Assembly: GCA_965209015.1 (NCBI GenBank)
Contig: OZ242367.1
Coordinates: 434,001 to 498,000 of the forward strand
Source of the DNA: Bin80 sp965209015
Lineage (GTDB): Bacteria > Bacteroidota > Rhodothermia > Rhodothermales > Bin80
DNA: 64,000 nucleotides
Direction of reading: 5' to 3'
This document shows positions 54,019 to 63,951 of the stretch, one piece after another. Made by a program: the position numbers and the translations under genes. The notes under the pieces were generated by a model that ran no database searches, had not been told where the DNA came from, and saw only the letters and a list, made by a program, of their open reading frames with translations. Numbering within the stretch: position 1 is the first letter of the stretch; every line of letters starts with the position of its first letter.

Positions 54019-54230
54019 ATGAAATTATGTTACTGTGATGAAAGCGGCATTGGGGAGAGCCGGTCACAGTTATGGTTGGAATTATAGTGGATTCTACTCG
54101 TATGCATCAGACAAAAGATGAGTGGTAAAAACCTCTGAAAAGACTCTCCAAAATGGCTGGAAGAGAGCTTAAAGAGATTCATGGTAGGGACCTCTACTCA
54201 TTGAGGCGTCGCAGCTCGCTGCTCCGCCTC
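54019..54230 (+). pseudogene. Decayed DUF3800 gene
   Basis: From ATG 54019 the frame gives MKLCYCDESGIG, the DUF3800 N-terminus. After a frameshift near 54060 another frame gives VTVMVGIIVDSTRMHQTKDE and later GRELKEIHGRDLY, separated by a stop. The rest of the gene is absent. It ends in the stem-loop at 54199. Confidence 0.7.
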
Positions 54231-54234
54231 AATG
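54199..54234. repeat. Strong REP-like stem-loop
   Basis: CATTGAGGCG (54199-54208) and CGCCTCAATG (54225-54234) pair perfectly; inside, GCAGC and GCTGC form a further 5-bp stem. No T run follows. It could be a repetitive extragenic palindrome or an element end; copies elsewhere cannot be checked here. Confidence 0.5.
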
Positions 54235-54341
54235 AAATGTGCTCCGCCATGGTTAAACTTTGGATTTCTGGAACCGTAAAAAGCTTTGTCGTCGACCGTA
54301 ATTTGTATTGTCGTTGAAAAGATACGATACGCCTGCGGGGA

Positions 54342-55853
54342 TCAACGTTTTTCTATTTTCTGAACAAGTTCCTTCAGGATCTCAAGTGACTCATCAATAT
54401 CATCCAAGTGGGTTCGGAAGGAGCCAACGGCCAGACGTAATATCACAGTTCCATGAATACGCGTAGATGTCATAAGGACACGACCATCCTTGAGAATATC
54501 CTGTACGAGTGCGAGATTAAATTCGTTCGCATCCCCCCTTTTCGGAACATAACGGTAGGTGATGATAGATAGATCAGGGTAAGGACCAACCTGAAAACCA
54601 TCCCAACTATTGAGACGATCATACGCATATCGGGCTAAGTGAATTTTTTCCGACAATGCCGCACGAAAAGGAGCGACCCCCAACAGTTTGAGGGGTAACC
54701 ACATTCGCAGTCCACGGAAATGCTTGGATAGCTCGGGGGATAGATACGCAGGAGATAGTTCATGCGCATCTGACTCCATATCAAGCATATAGGCTCCACG
54801 TCCCCCATGTGCTGGTCCAAGGAATTCTTGATCTCGTACAAGAAGAGCACCCGTACCAAACGGTAAGAAAAGAGTTTTATGAGGGTCAAGTACAAGCGAG
54901 TTTGATTGATTCATTCCAGTGAGCACCTCCCGTCCCTCTGGGCAGAGAGCAAAGAAAGCCCCATAGGCACCGTCCACATGGAGCCAAAGATCATTTGAAT
55001 GAGCGACGGAGGCAATCTCCGCTAAGGGATCCACAGTACCCGTATTTGTTGTACCGGCTGAGGCGACAATCAACCACGGATTCAGACCAGAAGCTCTGTC
55101 CGACGCAATCGTTTTCGCGAGGGAATCAGCGGACATTCGGCATTGTCCATCCTCACTGACTCTGCGCAGAATTGAACTGCCCATGCCCGCAATTCGTAGG
55201 GCCTTGTCTACACAATGGTGCGTGTGCTGAGTCATGTAAACCACCGCACGGTCATAATCAGCACCCCGCAGGCCATGAGCCTCCCGAGCAGTAATCACCG
55301 CAGATAAATTGGCAATGCTTCCACCAGAGGCAAGATATCCCCCCGCTCCTTTGGGGTATCCCACGACTTCAGCCATCCAGCGGATAAGCATGTTCTCCAT
55401 ACGGACCGCACCAGGAGCAGAGTGAAATACCCCCGCATATCGTCCCCCGATGGCTGCCAAAAAATCACCGAATGCAGATTGAACCAACCCACCAGATGGG
55501 ATGTATCCCAAGTAGCGAGGAGATCCCGAGTTAAGCCCTTCATGATCTACATGGTCAAATAACAGCCTCAGAGTATCGTCTACGGAAATACCTGTCTCGG
55601 AGAGTGGTGACGATAACAATCCGATACTCTGATCTTTGGATTTAACAAATGCAGGATCTGTTCGTACATTCGCTAAATGTTGGCGCGCGTACTGTTCGGT
55701 TTTGGCAAAGAGTTCATCCAACTGATCCTGATTCGGTTCGAGAGATCTGGCCTGCTGTTCCAAATCATACAACAGTTCACTACTTACCGCACCTTCAGCG
55801 GTATGATGTTGACCGTTTGCTCTTGGGGTAGATACAGAAGTTGAAGGGTTCAT
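54342..55853 (-). CDS. PLP-dependent group II amino acid decarboxylase
   Basis: About 503 residues from ATG 55853 (MNPSTSVSTP); the frame is open to 55907. The aromatic-L-amino-acid/glutamate decarboxylase fold is clear: YLASGGSIANLSA, HHCVDKALRI, LIVASAGTTNTGTVDPL, the cofactor aspartate in LHVDGAYGA, and the PLP lysine in LDPHKTLFLPFGTG. The substrate (aromatic amino acid or other) is not determined. Monocistronic. Confidence 0.9.
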   Translation of the reverse strand: MNPSTSVSTPRANGQHHTAEGAVSSELLYDLEQQARSLEPNQDQLDELFAKTEQYARQHLANVRTDPAFVKSKDQSIGLLSSPLSETGISVDDTLRLLFDHVDHEGLNSGSPRYLGYIPSGGLVQSAFGDFLAAIGGRYAGVFHSAPGAVRMENMLIRWMAEVVGYPKGAGGYLASGGSIANLSAVITAREAHGLRGADYDRAVVYMTQHTHHCVDKALRIAGMGSSILRRVSEDGQCRMSADSLAKTIASDRASGLNPWLIVASAGTTNTGTVDPLAEIASVAHSNDLWLHVDGAYGAFFALCPEGREVLTGMNQSNSLVLDPHKTLFLPFGTGALLVRDQEFLGPAHGGRGAYMLDMESDAHELSPAYLSPELSKHFRGLRMWLPLKLLGVAPFRAALSEKIHLARYAYDRLNSWDGFQVGPYPDLSIITYRYVPKRGDANEFNLALVQDILKDGRVLMTSTRIHGTVILRLAVGSFRTHLDDIDESLEILKELVQKIEKR

Positions 55854-56025
55854 CGTGATATGATTTTGGTGTGTTATATTAGACGAAATATACTCTTGGG
55901 ACCGCAAAGCATCAACACATTTGGAGACAAAATAACTCGTTCATCCTTCTATGAGATGATGCCTGTCTCCCCACCATAAACCTACTACGTAAATAAGTCT
56001 AAAAGGCTTCACTTGGAAAGGAAAA

Positions 56026-56700
56026 ATGATCAACCGAAGAGATTCGTGCAACAAGATCATTGAATCTGGTGTGATTGCTGTATTCCGATTCAAGGAAGTA
56101 TTTCCCATGATTCCAGTTGCAGATGCGCTGATCCGTGGGGGGATAATGGTTCTGGAAATTACACTGACCACCCCAGAGGCATTATCTTCGATTGAAGCAC
56201 TGAAGCGACACTATGGATCAAAGATCCTCATTGGAGCAGGATCCTTGATCTCGAGAGATCAAGTTGAAAAGGTTGCATCGGCTGGTGCAGATTTTATCGT
56301 CAGTCCGATCACTAGGAATGAACTGATAGATGCGGGGCATGCTTATGATTTACCAATCTTACTTGGTGCATTTACACCAACCGAAGCACAGACCGCTCAT
56401 GAATATGGAGCGGACATGGTTAAAATCTTTCCGGCAGGACAAACAGGCCCCAGTTATTTGAGAGGACTCTTGGCACCAATGCCACATCTCAAACTCGTCC
56501 CAACTGGTGGAGTAACCCCAGAAAATGCAGGAGAATGGATTCATGCCGGTGCGGTAGCAGTCGGAATTGGTACAGCGCTGATTGATACGGAAGCAATTCG
56601 ACGGGGAACTTTCTCCGTACTTACGGAACGTGCCCGCACGCTCTGTTCCTGTATCGCAAAGGCAAAAAATTCAGAGATCCATCACGGTTCTGAGTACTGA
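56026..56700 (+). CDS. eda: KDPG/KHG aldolase
   Basis: A 224-residue class I aldolase that splits 2-keto-3-deoxy-6-phosphogluconate to pyruvate and glyceraldehyde-3-phosphate (Entner-Doudoroff and uronate catabolism). Motifs: GVIAVFR, the catalytic Glu in LEITLTTPEAL, GAGSL, the Schiff-base Lys in MVKIFPA, and PTGGV. It stands without kdgK or edd nearby. Confidence 0.92.
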   Translation: MINRRDSCNKIIESGVIAVFRFKEVFPMIPVADALIRGGIMVLEITLTTPEALSSIEALKRHYGSKILIGAGSLISRDQVEKVASAGADFIVSPITRNELIDAGHAYDLPILLGAFTPTEAQTAHEYGADMVKIFPAGQTGPSYLRGLLAPMPHLKLVPTGGVTPENAGEWIHAGAVAVGIGTALIDTEAIRRGTFSVLTERARTLCSCIAKAKNSEIHHGSEY

Positions 56701-57073
56701 AATTAGCCAAGTGAACCGAGTACCAAAATCAATTTCTCAGAGACCCGAATTATTCGCTGGCTTGTCGGGGCAATATTCGCCGCTTCTGGGGTGGTTTTTG
56801 CAATGTTGTGATTGATTCCATAGGCTAAGCTTACTCTCTCGTTATCCAGCTGCCCCATCAGTAGGATTTGCCTTTAGGTGGTTCCGTATTTCGGCAAACA
56901 TTGGACTACTCATCCGCAGATCAATGGGGTGGACAAACATTTCATCTGGTTGGTGATCTGTTCAGTGAGTTTCATAAAATACGGTAGACTCACTTCCCAG
57001 ACCGAAGAGTGAGGTCAACTCGGTATGAGTGTTGTTTCGGGGTGCGAATTTTTACTATCCACAGATGGCCAGA
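56701..57073. other. Intergenic region with a possible membrane-tail fragment
   Basis: No complete gene. One plus-strand frame at about 56722-56812 reads RIIRWLVGAIFAASGVVFAML then a stop, like the last membrane helix of a lost protein, but it has no start codon. Confidence 0.3.
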
Positions 57074-57964
57074 TCAGTGGTATGATACCATTGTGAGCGC
57101 CATTGCTCCGAGTACGCCAGATTGACTCCCTAAAGCAGGAGGGACGATATAGCGGTCAATTCCATGAATTACTTCTTCAACCTGAATGTACTCGTTCAGG
57201 TGTGACTGCACAGATGAACGTATGGCCGGGAATAAATGCTCTTGTTGCATGACTCCTCCGCCCATAATGATTCGCTCTGGAGAGAAAGTTAAAATCAAAT
57301 TCGATACAGCAAGTGAGAGGTAGTGTACCACATAGGACCACCCTCTATGGTCTGGAGGTAGCTCCTCGGCAGGCATTCCCCAACGCGCCTTGATTGCCGG
57401 TCCGGTCGCCATCCCTTCAAGACATGCACCATGGAAGGGGCAGATTCCTGCAAAATCATCTCCCTCCGCTCTGGGCAACAGCAGATGCCCCATCTCTGGG
57501 TGCAAGAGTCCATGGACGGGTTGACCATTCACCAGGGCTCCACCTCCAAATCCTGTTCCAATCGTGAGATACAGAACATTTTTGGCTCCCTGCCCGGCTC
57601 CCCATAAATATTCTCCCACCACCGCGCCATTGACATCCGTATCAAACGCTACCGGAACTTTAAATTCTCGACGAACCATGCCAGCCATATCTGTATTTGA
57701 CCAGCCAGATTTCGGAGTACTCGTTATAAACCCGTAGGTATCCGAGTTTGGCCTGATATCTGCGGGACCGAAGGTTGCAATTCCAATGGCATCTGGCAGT
57801 TGGGGTTGAGAATGAAAGAACTCTACTACCCGTTCCAATGTCTCGTCGGGAGTAGTTGTAGGGAATCGTCCTACGGCACGAATATCATCTGGTGGGCGTC
57901 CGATTGCACATACAAACTTGGTGCCCCCAGCCTCAATGCCTCCAAGAAGTAAATCAGATCTCAC
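57074..57964 (-). CDS. ROK family fructokinase-like sugar kinase
   Basis: A 296-residue ROK kinase. The N-terminal phosphate loop is GGIEAGGTKFVCA. The fructokinase-type zinc site is HPEMGH with CPFHGACLEG, and GTGFGGGALVNG is the second signature. Fructokinase activity is the best guess. It starts 4 bp after the htpG stop, so it is in the htpG operon. Confidence 0.88.
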   Translation of the reverse strand: MRSDLLLGGIEAGGTKFVCAIGRPPDDIRAVGRFPTTTPDETLERVVEFFHSQPQLPDAIGIATFGPADIRPNSDTYGFITSTPKSGWSNTDMAGMVRREFKVPVAFDTDVNGAVVGEYLWGAGQGAKNVLYLTIGTGFGGGALVNGQPVHGLLHPEMGHLLLPRAEGDDFAGICPFHGACLEGMATGPAIKARWGMPAEELPPDHRGWSYVVHYLSLAVSNLILTFSPERIIMGGGVMQQEHLFPAIRSSVQSHLNEYIQVEEVIHGIDRYIVPPALGSQSGVLGAMALTMVSYH

Positions 57965-57967
57965 GTT

Positions 57968-59821
57968 CTATTCAGGGACCTGTGTGGTTTCCACAAGGAT
58001 ACGCGTCATTCGTGCTACGAATGCTGAGGGCTCTGAAAGGTTGCCATCCAGCAAAAGTGCGCCCTCATAGATCTGTTCAATCGTTTGTTCAATCAAGGAA
58101 TCCTGATTTTCTAGGGAAGATTTGAGTGCGAGGAGATTTTTCATCAGAGGATGGTCCGCATTGATCTCCAAAACTTTCTTGGCACCCTCATAGTCGGGGT
58201 TCATTGACTTCATCACACGCTCCAGCTGCGGGTCCATTCCATCTTTAGCAGATACCAATGTCGCTGCAGACTCAACGAGGCGTTTAGATGCGGTTACATC
58301 CTGAATCCGCTCTCCTAATTGGATGCGGAAGAGCGAAAGAAGCGAATCCACCTCATCGCCTGGAAGCGATTCAGGATCTGGATCATCCCCCAAGTCAAGC
58401 TCAGCCCCCGTCACACTGGTAAAGGATTTCTCTTTGAACTTAGATACATTTGGGAGTGTCAGCGCATCAATAGGATCTGGTAGAAGCAGGACCTCAATTC
58501 CCTTTCGGGTAAACACCTCGAGATGAGCACTCTTGCGGGCTGAATCAAGAGAATCCGATAAGAGATAGTAAATGGTTTCCTGATCATCTGACATGCGCTC
58601 CACATAGTCAGTTAGCGAGGTCAAGTTTTGGCTTACCGTCGAAGGATACCGCATCAATTCAAGGAGTTCATCCTGACGGGGTAGATCACTCCAAAGTCCT
58701 GTCTTAAGCATGGCCCCAAAATTGGAAAAGAACTTCTCGTACCGGTCTACGTCCTCTGAAGCCCACTCCTTCAACAGACCTAACAGTTTACTCGTCAGGG
58801 TAGACCGAATTTTTCGTGTCACGGGACTATTTTGAGTCACCTCGCGGGAGACATTCAATGGAAGGTCGTCCGTATCTACTACTCCCCGAACGAAGTGAAG
58901 ATATTCGGGGAGTAATTCCTCTGCATCGTCCCGAACAAACACCCCCGAACAGTATAAGTGAAGATCACTGCGACGATCCTCTCGAAAAAAGGATGTTGGG
59001 GCTTGTGAGGGGATAAAGAGTAATGCTTGAAAGGACAGAACTCCCTCAATCTGCAGGTGCAGATGTCCAAATGGATCCGTATAGTCACCCGTCACAAACT
59101 TATAAAATTCATTCCGTTCATCTTCCGAAATATCTTCCTTGCGCTTCTTCCAGAGCGCTTTCAGCGTATTAACCTGATCAGAGCCGAGAAAGATGGGAAA
59201 GTCTACAAAATTTGAATATTTCCGAATGATTGAACGGATACGAACCTCATCCGCAAACTCGGTTACTGTTTCCTTCAAGTGCAATGTAATCTCGGTTCCA
59301 GGCTTTTTTCGTGAGCCAGGACTGATCGTATAGGTTCCAGTGCCGTCACTAGTCCAGTTGAGTGCTTCGGCGCCTTTATCCACATGGAGAGTTTCAAGCG
59401 TAATTTGATCTGCGACCATGAATGCAGAATAAAAGCCAACACCGAACTGTCCAATCAATCCAGCATCCAATGGCTTACCGGATGCTTCCTGCTCTTTTAT
59501 AAAGGCAAGGGTACCACTGCTTGCAATCGTACCTAGTCGATCCGTAAGATCCTCACGTGTCATCCCAATCCCCGTATCCTCAATGGACAGTGTCTTCGCG
59601 TCTTTGTCCAGCGTAATCGTGATCTGTAGATCTTGATCATTACTTCCAGAGTGATCCGTAAGATTTTGAAACCGTGCCTTATTCAGAGCATCCGAAGCAT
59701 TGGAAATCAATTCCCGAAGGAATATTTCTTGATTGGTGTACAGCGAATTAATGATGAGATGCAGCAACTGCTGCATCTCAGCTTTGTACTCAAATTGCTG
59801 CGCCGATGTGTTCTCCGCCAT
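57968..59821 (-). CDS. htpG: Molecular chaperone HtpG (Hsp90)
   Basis: A 617-residue cytosolic Hsp90. ATP-binding N-domain motifs: LRELISNASDALNKAR, IEDTGIGMT, GQFGVGFYSAFMV; the middle domain has GVVDTDDLPLNVSRE. Length is normal. It is 13 bp downstream of the DUF4340 gene. Confidence 0.96.
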   Translation of the reverse strand: MAENTSAQQFEYKAEMQQLLHLIINSLYTNQEIFLRELISNASDALNKARFQNLTDHSGSNDQDLQITITLDKDAKTLSIEDTGIGMTREDLTDRLGTIASSGTLAFIKEQEASGKPLDAGLIGQFGVGFYSAFMVADQITLETLHVDKGAEALNWTSDGTGTYTISPGSRKKPGTEITLHLKETVTEFADEVRIRSIIRKYSNFVDFPIFLGSDQVNTLKALWKKRKEDISEDERNEFYKFVTGDYTDPFGHLHLQIEGVLSFQALLFIPSQAPTSFFREDRRSDLHLYCSGVFVRDDAEELLPEYLHFVRGVVDTDDLPLNVSREVTQNSPVTRKIRSTLTSKLLGLLKEWASEDVDRYEKFFSNFGAMLKTGLWSDLPRQDELLELMRYPSTVSQNLTSLTDYVERMSDDQETIYYLLSDSLDSARKSAHLEVFTRKGIEVLLLPDPIDALTLPNVSKFKEKSFTSVTGAELDLGDDPDPESLPGDEVDSLLSLFRIQLGERIQDVTASKRLVESAATLVSAKDGMDPQLERVMKSMNPDYEGAKKVLEINADHPLMKNLLALKSSLENQDSLIEQTIEQIYEGALLLDGNLSEPSAFVARMTRILVETTQVPE

Positions 59822-59833
59822 GAAACAAAATGG

Positions 59834-60733
59834 TTACTCTCTGTTTGCTAAAAGTGATTCTCGGTCTGGAAAAAGTTGATCCAATCGACTCTCAAATACT
59901 CGGTAGGTGAATTGCCCCCCTCCTGATACGAGGGCAAGTGCAGATTCAGCAGGCATTGCTTGTATGGATTGCGTCGTGTTCATATTGGTTGAAAGATCAA
60001 CGCGGTAGCTGACATCATCTGCCAAGACTTGTACAGGAATGTCGTCAAAGAAACCGTCAGCATTCAGGGGTGCAAAACGACGGAGCCAATTCGTAATTTG
60101 CAAGCTGTCTCCCGGTTGACCATCTACCATCCAAGCACCGCCTTCAAGCGAGACTTCATACGAAGAGTTCTGGCGAATCACTCGTGCAGAGGTCACGCTG
60201 CTGCCACGGGTATTGAGAATCGTCCGGTCTCGCCAACGATCTGGGTCCTGAGTGATGGTTATCCGACCGTTCGTAGAATAAATATTGGGGTCCTCTCCAA
60301 TACGGACGAATATGGACTGAAAATCTCGTCCCTGTCGGGAAATCACCATCTCCTCTGAGCCATTGGGCCAAGAAAGTGTGACAGCAGTTGCAGTAGAGTC
60401 AATACCGTAGACATCATAGCGGTCTGGATTGCTGGTGACACGATTATTCAGGGATAGATCCTCCAGTTCATCTAAGACACGAGCAATCGTGGCGGAGTCC
60501 GCAAGCATATCCACTGGCTCGCGCATGAACCAGCGAGAATCTAGCTTTTCTAATTGAAACTCTGTATCAGGAAGGGTAACGGAAATCATGGAAATCTCAT
60601 CCATAGGAAGATTCAATTCAGGCACCGAAATACTACTGGGATTTCGATCAAAAACTCCAGAAAGCCAAGCAATGCCCAAGAGTACAACCAGAGTGAGAGC
60701 AAGCCCAAGAGTCTGCTTTTGTCGCATTAGCAT
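59834..60733 (-). CDS. DUF4340 membrane-anchored protein
   Basis: A 299-residue protein with one N-terminal transmembrane helix (LGLALTLVVLLGIAWLSGVF) and a DUF4340 extracytoplasmic domain (FQLEKLDSRWFMREP, VTSNPDRYDVYGID, RDRTILN). DUF4340 genes typically follow GldG-like ABC genes, as here (6 bp apart), so it is probably a subunit of that transporter. An alternative start is ATG 60727. Confidence 0.85.
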   Translation of the reverse strand: MLMRQKQTLGLALTLVVLLGIAWLSGVFDRNPSSISVPELNLPMDEISMISVTLPDTEFQLEKLDSRWFMREPVDMLADSATIARVLDELEDLSLNNRVTSNPDRYDVYGIDSTATAVTLSWPNGSEEMVISRQGRDFQSIFVRIGEDPNIYSTNGRITITQDPDRWRDRTILNTRGSSVTSARVIRQNSSYEVSLEGGAWMVDGQPGDSLQITNWLRRFAPLNADGFFDDIPVQVLADDVSYRVDLSTNMNTTQSIQAMPAESALALVSGGGQFTYRVFESRLDQLFPDRESLLANRE

Positions 60734-60739
60734 AGAGAA

Positions 60740-62254
60740 TTAAAGAACCACAATTTGCCTCGCCCGCCGTTTCCGCCAGCGTACGAGTCCAAAAAGAACC
60801 ACAATCAGAAGCGGTCCTAACATATTGGCGTATTTAATCACAGGGCGTATACCTTCGGATACATCCTGTAGAGTACGTGGCTCAATTGATTTTGAGCGAA
60901 TACTCAAAAGCGCCTCATCCTGAGCAAGCCAATCTACCAGATTTAATCCAAACTGAGCATTACCTCCCCTGGAAGGAATGATAGACTCATTAATGAAGTC
61001 CCCATCCCCCACGACGACCAGGCGCGTTGGGATACCCGTACGTTCAGGTGAGTAGGCACTGGGAAAAGACCCGGTAAAGGCAGCCCCCAATAGATAAGGT
61101 CCCCCAGAGAGAGTTGCCGAATTCTGATTGGGCTGCAACATGAAAAAGCCCTGCTGCAAACCGCTCTGCGAAGACGAATAAATGAGAGGCTCACGGGTCA
61201 CTCCGGTCGGTAGCGTAGCGCTGGTATCCACAGAACTCACAAAGTAAAACATAAGATCTTGGAGACGATTCACCATCGGATTCTCCGAGTTGAATCGCGA
61301 AGCGATCGGGAAGAGTGGATACTGGATCTGTTGAGAAATATTAAAAAATCCCTGACGTTGCTGCACCGTAACGACCGAACTCTGTTCATCCATGATCAAA
61401 TTGGGGGAGAGCACGATTCCATAGTTTGCCAAAAGGGGTTCAATGCCCGTGATCAATTCAGCCGCCTGACCGGCTTGTAGATTCGCAGCTATGCGGTTGA
61501 GCAAAAATCCGACCCGTCCCCCTTCCATAATATAGTTATCCAGTGCCTGGAGATGGGAGTCTGGAATGGTGTCGGTTGGTGCAATGATGAGCAGAACATC
61601 AGGACGGTCAGGTCCCTCAAGGTCTATATACGTTACGGGCTGAACATCATAATTCGTGGATAGGCCCTGCTGCAGAGTTTGCATATTCTGCATTGGATCA
61701 GGTTCTCCATGTTCTGTCCAGAATCCTGCAACAGGTTTTTCCAGTCTGGTGAGTCGACGGATTGCACTGGTGAGATCATACTCAAGTCGTGATAGATCTT
61801 GAATTACGGGGATCGTCTCCCGGTTATTCTCGTACTCTACAGCTACTCCCATATAGGCATTCTTGAGCTGTACGTTGTCGCTTTCAATCACTTGAATCTG
61901 TACCGGAGGGATACCCAATTGACCAGCGTCCGCACGGAGATCCTCATCCTCTCCTGGATCAATAAATTGATACTCCACATTCTGTCCCCCATAAGCACGG
62001 TAGTCATCAAGCTTGTCTTTCAAAAATCGCCGGTTGGATGCAAATTGTGCAGGAAGATCTGCAGTAAAAAATGCCGTGATCGTCACCGGGTCTTCCAGTC
62101 CCTCAACAAGCTCCTTAGATGCAGGGGAGAGTGAATACACACGATCGTCGGTCAGATCAAGACGTCCAAAAATGTTTAGACCGATCAGGTTGATCACCAC
62201 CAGAATTGCGGCAGTGAGGAGTAAAGTGGTTTGAGCAGAAAAATCTCGTTTCAT
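60740..62254 (-). CDS. GldG-like ABC auxiliary membrane protein
   Basis: A 504-residue protein with an N-terminal transmembrane helix (LLTAAILVVINLIGLNIF), a large extracytoplasmic domain (RVYSLSPASKELVEGLEDPV, typical of the GldG/Mfd-like family), and a C-terminal transmembrane helix followed by basic RWRKRR. It acts with the permease and ATPase encoded upstream. In Flavobacterium, GldG with GldA/GldF is needed for gliding; the exported substrate is unknown. Confidence 0.88.
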   Translation of the reverse strand: MKRDFSAQTTLLLTAAILVVINLIGLNIFGRLDLTDDRVYSLSPASKELVEGLEDPVTITAFFTADLPAQFASNRRFLKDKLDDYRAYGGQNVEYQFIDPGEDEDLRADAGQLGIPPVQIQVIESDNVQLKNAYMGVAVEYENNRETIPVIQDLSRLEYDLTSAIRRLTRLEKPVAGFWTEHGEPDPMQNMQTLQQGLSTNYDVQPVTYIDLEGPDRPDVLLIIAPTDTIPDSHLQALDNYIMEGGRVGFLLNRIAANLQAGQAAELITGIEPLLANYGIVLSPNLIMDEQSSVVTVQQRQGFFNISQQIQYPLFPIASRFNSENPMVNRLQDLMFYFVSSVDTSATLPTGVTREPLIYSSSQSGLQQGFFMLQPNQNSATLSGGPYLLGAAFTGSFPSAYSPERTGIPTRLVVVGDGDFINESIIPSRGGNAQFGLNLVDWLAQDEALLSIRSKSIEPRTLQDVSEGIRPVIKYANMLGPLLIVVLFGLVRWRKRRARQIVVL

Positions 62255-62275
62255 GGCTGGATACAGTCACAAAGT

Positions 62276-62983
62276 CTATTCCGGCCGCTTGGCCAAGGTG
62301 TAGGTTGTCAACAAAAAGGCAAACCCGGTAATTGAAACATAGTACAGAATATCCCGGGTATCAATCACGCCGCGCATAAGGTTCTGGAAATGATAATCAG
62401 CCCCCAAATACTGTAGGATAATTCCAACCTGACCAGGTACAAAATCTGTGATCTTGTCAAGAAGGAATAAGAGGAATATGATGGCAAAACCAAGGATGAA
62501 TGCGACAATTTGATTCCGGGTTAGGCTGCTGGCCCAGATCCCGATCGCACCATAGCTGACTCCCAGAAGGAAAAGTCCGAGATAGCCACCAATGGTTCCC
62601 CCTAAATCTAAATCTCCGAGGATTGCTAGGGTAATCGCGTAGACAAAAGTGAGCGCAATTGCGAGCAATAAAAGAAGAGCTACAGATAAGAGTTTTCCCA
62701 AAATGACCTGCCAGTCACGTACCGGCAGAGTCAGAAGCAATTCCAGTGTTCCTGCACGACGCTCTTCCGCAAAGGAAGACATGGTCAGTGCCGGCATAAA
62801 GAACAGGAAGATGAACGGTGCAATAGAGAACATAGAACGAAGCGTTGCCACGTTCTGCAAAAAGAGCGCATTCCCGAAAAACCATCCGGTAATTGCTAGA
62901 AATACGCACAAGACTACGTAAGCTGCTGGCCCATCAAAATAAGCCCTCAACTCACGTTTCGTTAGCGTCCAGGTTTGATGCAT
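62276..62983 (-). CDS. ABC-2 type permease (GldF-like)
   Basis: A 235-residue integral membrane protein with six hydrophobic segments. ABC-2 permease marks include TLTKRELRAYFDGPAAYV, FAEERRAGTLELLLTLPV and FLGNALFLQNV. Second gene of the operon, 41 bp after the ATPase. Confidence 0.88.
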   Translation of the reverse strand: MHQTWTLTKRELRAYFDGPAAYVVLCVFLAITGWFFGNALFLQNVATLRSMFSIAPFIFLFFMPALTMSSFAEERRAGTLELLLTLPVRDWQVILGKLLSVALLLLLAIALTFVYAITLAILGDLDLGGTIGGYLGLFLLGVSYGAIGIWASSLTRNQIVAFILGFAIIFLLFLLDKITDFVPGQVGIILQYLGADYHFQNLMRGVIDTRDILYYVSITGFAFLLTTYTLAKRPE

Positions 62984-63024
62984 AATGGTGTTAAATCGTC
63001 GTACATGAAGATCAGCGAAGAGCG

Positions 63025-63951
63025 TCAGTTTTTGCTTGTCAACTGCCGGAAGACATCCTCTAAGTTTTCGGTCGTGCGATGCAACCCGGTAAGGGTCCAG
63101 TTCTGATCCACAGCCAGCCGGAAGAGATCCGCCCGAATATCACTCGGGGAACTGAGCATAAAATAAGTCTCTCCATTTTCGTCTACACCATGCTCGACAA
63201 CTTCGGCAGCTTCCCATGAACCAAGAACGGCAGCAACATCTTCCTCGCTATCCGTGAGCGTAATGGATACCCGCTCACCTCCTGAGAGACTAGACCGGAG
63301 TTCATCAGGGGTACCATCCGCAACCAGTACACCATGATCAATGATGATCACGCGGTCACAGGAAGCCTGTACCTCAGAGAGAATATGTGTTGAGAGCACG
63401 ACTGTTCGTTCCTTCCCGATCGTTCGAATCAGTTCACGGATTTCTACGATCTGGTTCGGATCTAAGCCACTGGTCGGCTCATCCAGAATCAGAATCGGGG
63501 GGTTATGGATCATCGCCTGCGCAAGCCCTACTCGTTGTCGGTAGCCCTTGGATAGGGCATCCACACGTTTGGAGAGGACCTCCCCGAGGCCGCAGGCGCT
63601 GGTCATAGACCGAATACGTTCAGCGCGCTGCTCGGTGGGGATCCCACGCATCGCCGCGACAAACTCCAAATAATCGTACGTAATCATGTCAGAGTACAGC
63701 GGAGTACTCTCGGGTAGGTACCCAATCCGTTCCCGTACCGGGAGTGCATCCTCTCGGATATCAAGCCCATCCACCATGACCGTCCCCTCATTAGGAGGGA
63801 GGTAGCCGGTCATGACCTTCATGGTGGTGGATTTTCCAGCTCCATTCGGTCCCAAGAATCCAACGACTTCTCCCTGATTGATCTGAAAGGAGATGGAGCG
63901 TACAGCCTCAACAGGTCCGTAGGATTTACTAAGATTTTGAACCTCAATCAT
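63025..63951 (-). CDS. ABC transporter ATP-binding protein (GldA-like)
   Basis: A 308-residue ABC ATPase: Walker A GPNGAGKST, Q-loop YLPEST, signature LSKGYRQRVGLAQ, Walker B ILDEPTSGLD, H-loop STHIL. The C-terminal ~75 residues form an extra domain as in GldA/NatA-type exporters. It is the first visible gene of a minus-strand run with permease, GldG-like, DUF4340, htpG and ROK genes; the promoter should lie at 63952-64000. Confidence 0.92.
   Translation of the reverse strand: MIEVQNLSKSYGPVEAVRSISFQINQGEVVGFLGPNGAGKSTTMKVMTGYLPPNEGTVMVDGLDIREDALPVRERIGYLPESTPLYSDMITYDYLEFVAAMRGIPTEQRAERIRSMTSACGLGEVLSKRVDALSKGYRQRVGLAQAMIHNPPILILDEPTSGLDPNQIVEIRELIRTIGKERTVVLSTHILSEVQASCDRVIIIDHGVLVADGTPDELRSSLSGGERVSITLTDSEEDVAAVLGSWEAAEVVEHGVDENGETYFMLSSPSDIRADLFRLAVDQNWTLTGLHRTTENLEDVFRQLTSKN

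Noticed and set aside
56722..56812. Membrane-helix-like peptide in the intergenic region
   Set aside because: No start codon and only ~30 codons after a stop; at most a fragment of a lost gene.
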